17,412 bases of DNA, taken from NCBI GenBank assembly GCA_003164655.1, contig PLTW01000095.1, forward strand, positions 3,010-20,421, in the 5' to 3' direction. The notes beneath the pieces were generated by a model, which had not been told where the DNA came from, did no database searches, and saw only the letters and a list, made by a program, of their open reading frames with translations. This document shows positions 15,147 through 17,412 of the stretch, one piece after another. Within the stretch, counting starts at the first letter, position 1; each line of letters opens with the position of its first letter. The stretch comes from Actinomycetota bacterium. Its GTDB lineage: Bacteria > Actinomycetota > Thermoleophilia > UBA2241. Both the position numbers and the translations under genes were made by a program.

Positions 15147-17179
15147 CCCTCGACCGCCTTTTCTGCCCTCGCGGCGTGGCGGTCGTCGGTTCCACGACGC
15201 CCGGCAAGATCGGCTACGAGCTGATCAAGCAGATCGTCGACGGCGGCTTCGAACACGTGTACGCCGTCAACCCCAAGGCGCAAGGCGCCTGCGGCGCTCC
15301 GGGCTGCGCGTCCATCGGCGCGATCGACGAGCCCGTCGATCTGGTGGTCGTCGCAGCGCCGGCGGTGGCCGTGCCGGAGGTTCTGGAGCAATGCGGCGGC
15401 GCCGGCATCCAGGCCGCGGTCGTCATCACCTCCGGCTTCTCCGAGGTCGGCAACCAGGCGGGCGAGACGCAGATCAAAGAGATCGCCCGCCGCCACGGCA
15501 TTCGCATGGTCGGGCCCAACTGCGCAGGCATCGTCAACACGCACCACAAGTTGTATGCGTCCCTCGAGACGCGGCCCCCCGAGGGCGCCGTCTCCTTTAT
15601 CTCGCAGAGTGGCGCCCTGGGCGGAGCCGTGCTGTCCTGGGCCGAGGAGCAGGGCCTCGGCTTCGCCAAGTTCGTCAGCTACGGCAACCGCGCCGACCTC
15701 GACGAGATCGACCTGCTGCCGTACCTCGCAGAAGATCCCGAGACGCAAGCCGCCGCCCTCTACATCGAGAGCGTGCCCGACGGCAGGCGCTTCCTCGAGG
15801 CGGCGTGCGCCTTTACGCGCGTCAAACCACTCGTGGTGATCAAGTCCGGGCGCAGTCAGGCCGGCCGGCGCGCGACCATGTCCCATACCGGCTCACTGGC
15901 CGGCGCCGACGCCGTGTACGACGCGGCGCTCAAGTCGTGCGGCGCGATCCGCGTGGAGACGATCGAGGAGATGTTCGACCTCTGCAAGGGCTTCGTGAGC
16001 CTGCCGCCGGTCAGGGGCCGGCGCCTTGCGATCGTGACCAACTCGGGCGGCCCCGGGGTGCTGGCGGCCGACCGCGCCGAGGCGGTGGGCCTGTCCACGC
16101 CCGAGCCCAGCGCGGAGCTGCGCGAGCGGCTGGCCGCCGGCCTGCCGCCGTACTGCGCGCTGGGCAACCCCATCGACCTGACGGTCGAGGGTACCGAGGA
16201 CAGCTACCGCGAGACGCTGTGCGCCGCGCTCGAGGAGTACGACGCCGCGCTGGCGCTCGACGTCTCGACGCCCTACCTCGATTCGGTGGCCCTGGCGCGC
16301 GGCGTCTGCGACGCCGCGCGCCTCACACACAAGCCGATCGTCGCCAACTTCATGGCCGGCCGCATCGTGTCGGAGGCTCTCGCCTACCTCAAGGAGCAGG
16401 ACCTGCCCAACTTCGCCACCGGCGAGCGCGCCGTGACGGTGCTGGCGCGCATGAGCGCCTACAGTGAGTGGTCCGGCGCGGCGTCGCCGGCCTCAGCCCC
16501 GCCTCAAGAGGCGCTCCTTCCCCAGGCAGGGCCGCTGCTCGAGCCGCAGGCCATGACGCTGCTGCGTGAGAACGGGCTGCCCGTGCCGGAGCTGCGCTGC
16601 GCGACAGAGGCCGACGAGGCCGTGGAGGCCTGCCGGCAGATCGGCTACCCGGTGGTCATGAAGGTCGTGTCGCCCGACATCGTCCACAAGTCTGAGTCGG
16701 GCGGGGTGAAGGTCGACCTGCGCGACGACGACGCGGCCCGGGCGGCGTTCACCGCGCTCCAGGCGGTAGCCGCCGGCAAGCGCTTTCGCGGAGTCGTGGT
16801 CTACCCGCTGGTCAGGGGCGCGCACGAAGTGCTGCTGGGGGTCTCGCGCGATCCGCAGTTCGGCCCGGTCGTCGCCTTCGGGCTGGGCGGCATCTATGCC
16901 GAAGTCATGCACGACATCGTGCTGCGGATCGCGCCGCTGGAGCGCGCCGAGGCGGCTGCCATGATCCGCGAGATCCGCGCGTTCCCGATTTTGGACGGCG
17001 CCCGTGGCCAGGCCAGGAGCGACCTCGACGGGCTGGCCGCGGCGATCGTCGCCCTCTCCCGGCTGCCCTTGCGGTACCCGGAGATAGAGGAAGTGGACTT
17101 AAACCCGGTGTTCCTGCGGCCGGACGGGCTGCTGGTCGGGGACGCGCGGGTCATTCGCAAGGGGCAGGAGGCACAATGA
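15143..17179 (+). CDS. ADP-forming acyl-CoA synthetase (acetate--CoA ligase family, fused alpha-beta)
   Basis: The 678-residue enzyme makes a free acid and ATP from an acyl-CoA, ADP and phosphate (NDP-forming acetyl-CoA synthetase family). Domains in order: CoA-binding (about 1-125; GVAVVGSTTPGKIGYELI), succinyl-CoA ligase-like domains (about 140-430; FISQSGALGGAVLSWAEE, GNRADLDEIDLLPYLAEDP) and ATP-grasp (about 455-672; EVDLNPVF near the end). Both histidines of the phospho-relay are present: His248 (SHTGSLAG) and His515 (DIVHKSESGGVKV). This is the one-piece alpha-beta arrangement. ATG 15143 overlaps the iorB stop by 4 bases, so arylacetyl-CoA from IOR is the natural substrate (inference; archaeal ACDs include aryl-specific isoforms). 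The first Ala/Pro-rich linker is at about 447-462. Confidence 0.93.
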   Translation: MTLDRLFCPRGVAVVGSTTPGKIGYELIKQIVDGGFEHVYAVNPKAQGACGAPGCASIGAIDEPVDLVVVAAPAVAVPEVLEQCGGAGIQAAVVITSGFSEVGNQAGETQIKEIARRHGIRMVGPNCAGIVNTHHKLYASLETRPPEGAVSFISQSGALGGAVLSWAEEQGLGFAKFVSYGNRADLDEIDLLPYLAEDPETQAAALYIESVPDGRRFLEAACAFTRVKPLVVIKSGRSQAGRRATMSHTGSLAGADAVYDAALKSCGAIRVETIEEMFDLCKGFVSLPPVRGRRLAIVTNSGGPGVLAADRAEAVGLSTPEPSAELRERLAAGLPPYCALGNPIDLTVEGTEDSYRETLCAALEEYDAALALDVSTPYLDSVALARGVCDAARLTHKPIVANFMAGRIVSEALAYLKEQDLPNFATGERAVTVLARMSAYSEWSGAASPASAPPQEALLPQAGPLLEPQAMTLLRENGLPVPELRCATEADEAVEACRQIGYPVVMKVVSPDIVHKSESGGVKVDLRDDDAARAAFTALQAVAAGKRFRGVVVYPLVRGAHEVLLGVSRDPQFGPVVAFGLGGIYAEVMHDIVLRIAPLERAEAAAMIREIRAFPILDGARGQARSDLDGLAAAIVALSRLPLRYPEIEEVDLNPVFLRPDGLLVGDARVIRKGQEAQ

Positions 17180-17412
17180 CGAGCCTGGTCAAGCCGCAGT
17201 CAGGACTGGACGACATCTCGACCTACGTGCCCGGCAAGCCCGTGGAGGAGGTGCAGCGTGAGCTCGGCCTCGCCGACGTCATCAAGCTGGCCTCGAACGA
17301 GAACCCGCAGGCGCCGGCGCCCAAAGCCGTGGCCGCCATCCAGGCAGCCGTCGCGAAGCTGAACTTCTACCCGGACGGCGCCAGCCACGAGCTGCGCCGG
17401 GCGCTGGCGGCA
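17176..17412 (+). CDS. hisC: HisC-family PLP aminotransferase, N-terminal part (3' end outside window)
   Basis: The first 79 residues are visible: GLDDISTYVPGKPVEEVQREL, then VIKLASNENPQAPAPKAVAAI and LNFYPDGASHELRRAL. This is the N-terminal pattern of histidinol-phosphate aminotransferase (HisC) and close aromatic aminotransferases in fold type I PLP enzymes. The catalytic Lys lies beyond the window. The ATG (17176-17178) overlaps the ligase stop (TGA 17177-17179), with AGGAGG at 17166-17171 only 4 bases ahead. HisC homologues also transaminate aromatic amino acids; placed after iorAB and the ligase, this copy may well produce arylpyruvates rather than act in histidine synthesis (inference). 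The gene symbol reflects the family, not a proven role. Confidence 0.88.
   Translation, partial: MTSLVKPQSGLDDISTYVPGKPVEEVQRELGLADVIKLASNENPQAPAPKAVAAIQAAVAKLNFYPDGASHELRRALAA

Noticed and set aside
15391..16467. A 358-codon plus-strand frame inside the acyl-CoA synthetase gene
   Set aside because: Extremely Arg-rich with no domain; out-of-frame reading of a verified enzyme gene.

Overview
This is a GC-rich (about two thirds G+C by eye) bacterial chromosome segment with closely packed genes, strong Shine-Dalgarno sites and several GTG/TTG starts. No phage, insertion sequence, CRISPR, tRNA or rRNA is visible. The protein styles (MreB, a NarL-type two-component pair, a PRC-barrel stress protein, an actinobacterial-looking Fic remnant, a fused membrane spermidine synthase) fit an uncultivated Actinomycetota lineage. 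Chloroflexota or a related high-GC group cannot be excluded. The ferredoxin-dependent 2-ketoacid oxidoreductase suggests at least a partly anaerobic metabolism.

Layout. Bases 1-714 (+) are the 3' end of mreB. Facing it (917-2431, -) is a membrane-anchored spermidine synthase-like protein. Bases 2516-3022 (+) hold the C-terminal remnant of a Fic-family protein (pseudogene). Next is a tandem GNAT acetyltransferase (3246-4109, +), convergent with an ammonium transporter (4191-5414, -). A 457-bp gap follows, then a PRC-barrel protein (5872-6174, -). Divergent from it is a GAF-type histidine kinase with its NarL/LuxR response regulator (6522-8731, +). A likely co-transcribed minus-strand cluster runs from 12256 down to 8822: TSUP-type exporter, a cobalamin-binding sensor with CarH-like signature motifs but no DNA-binding domain, and a LolC/E-like permease with a LolD-like ATPase. 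Divergent from that cluster is a tight plus-strand operon, iorA-iorB-ADP-forming acyl-CoA synthetase-HisC-family aminotransferase (12676 to the window end), in which every junction is a 4-bp ATGA overlap.

How the parts fit. The last operon could encode a complete route from aromatic amino acids through arylpyruvates and arylacetyl-CoA to arylacetates, yielding reduced ferredoxin and ATP; the reverse direction is also possible. The ammonium transporter and the PRC-barrel gene share an upstream element (24 identical bases plus a second conserved block at identical spacing), and the second copy lies in the divergent region before the histidine kinase. This suggests a small shared regulon, possibly controlled by that two-component system. 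The cobalamin sensor is the least ordinary gene: it carries both motifs used by B12 photoreceptors, yet sits between two transport functions rather than on a MerR repressor.
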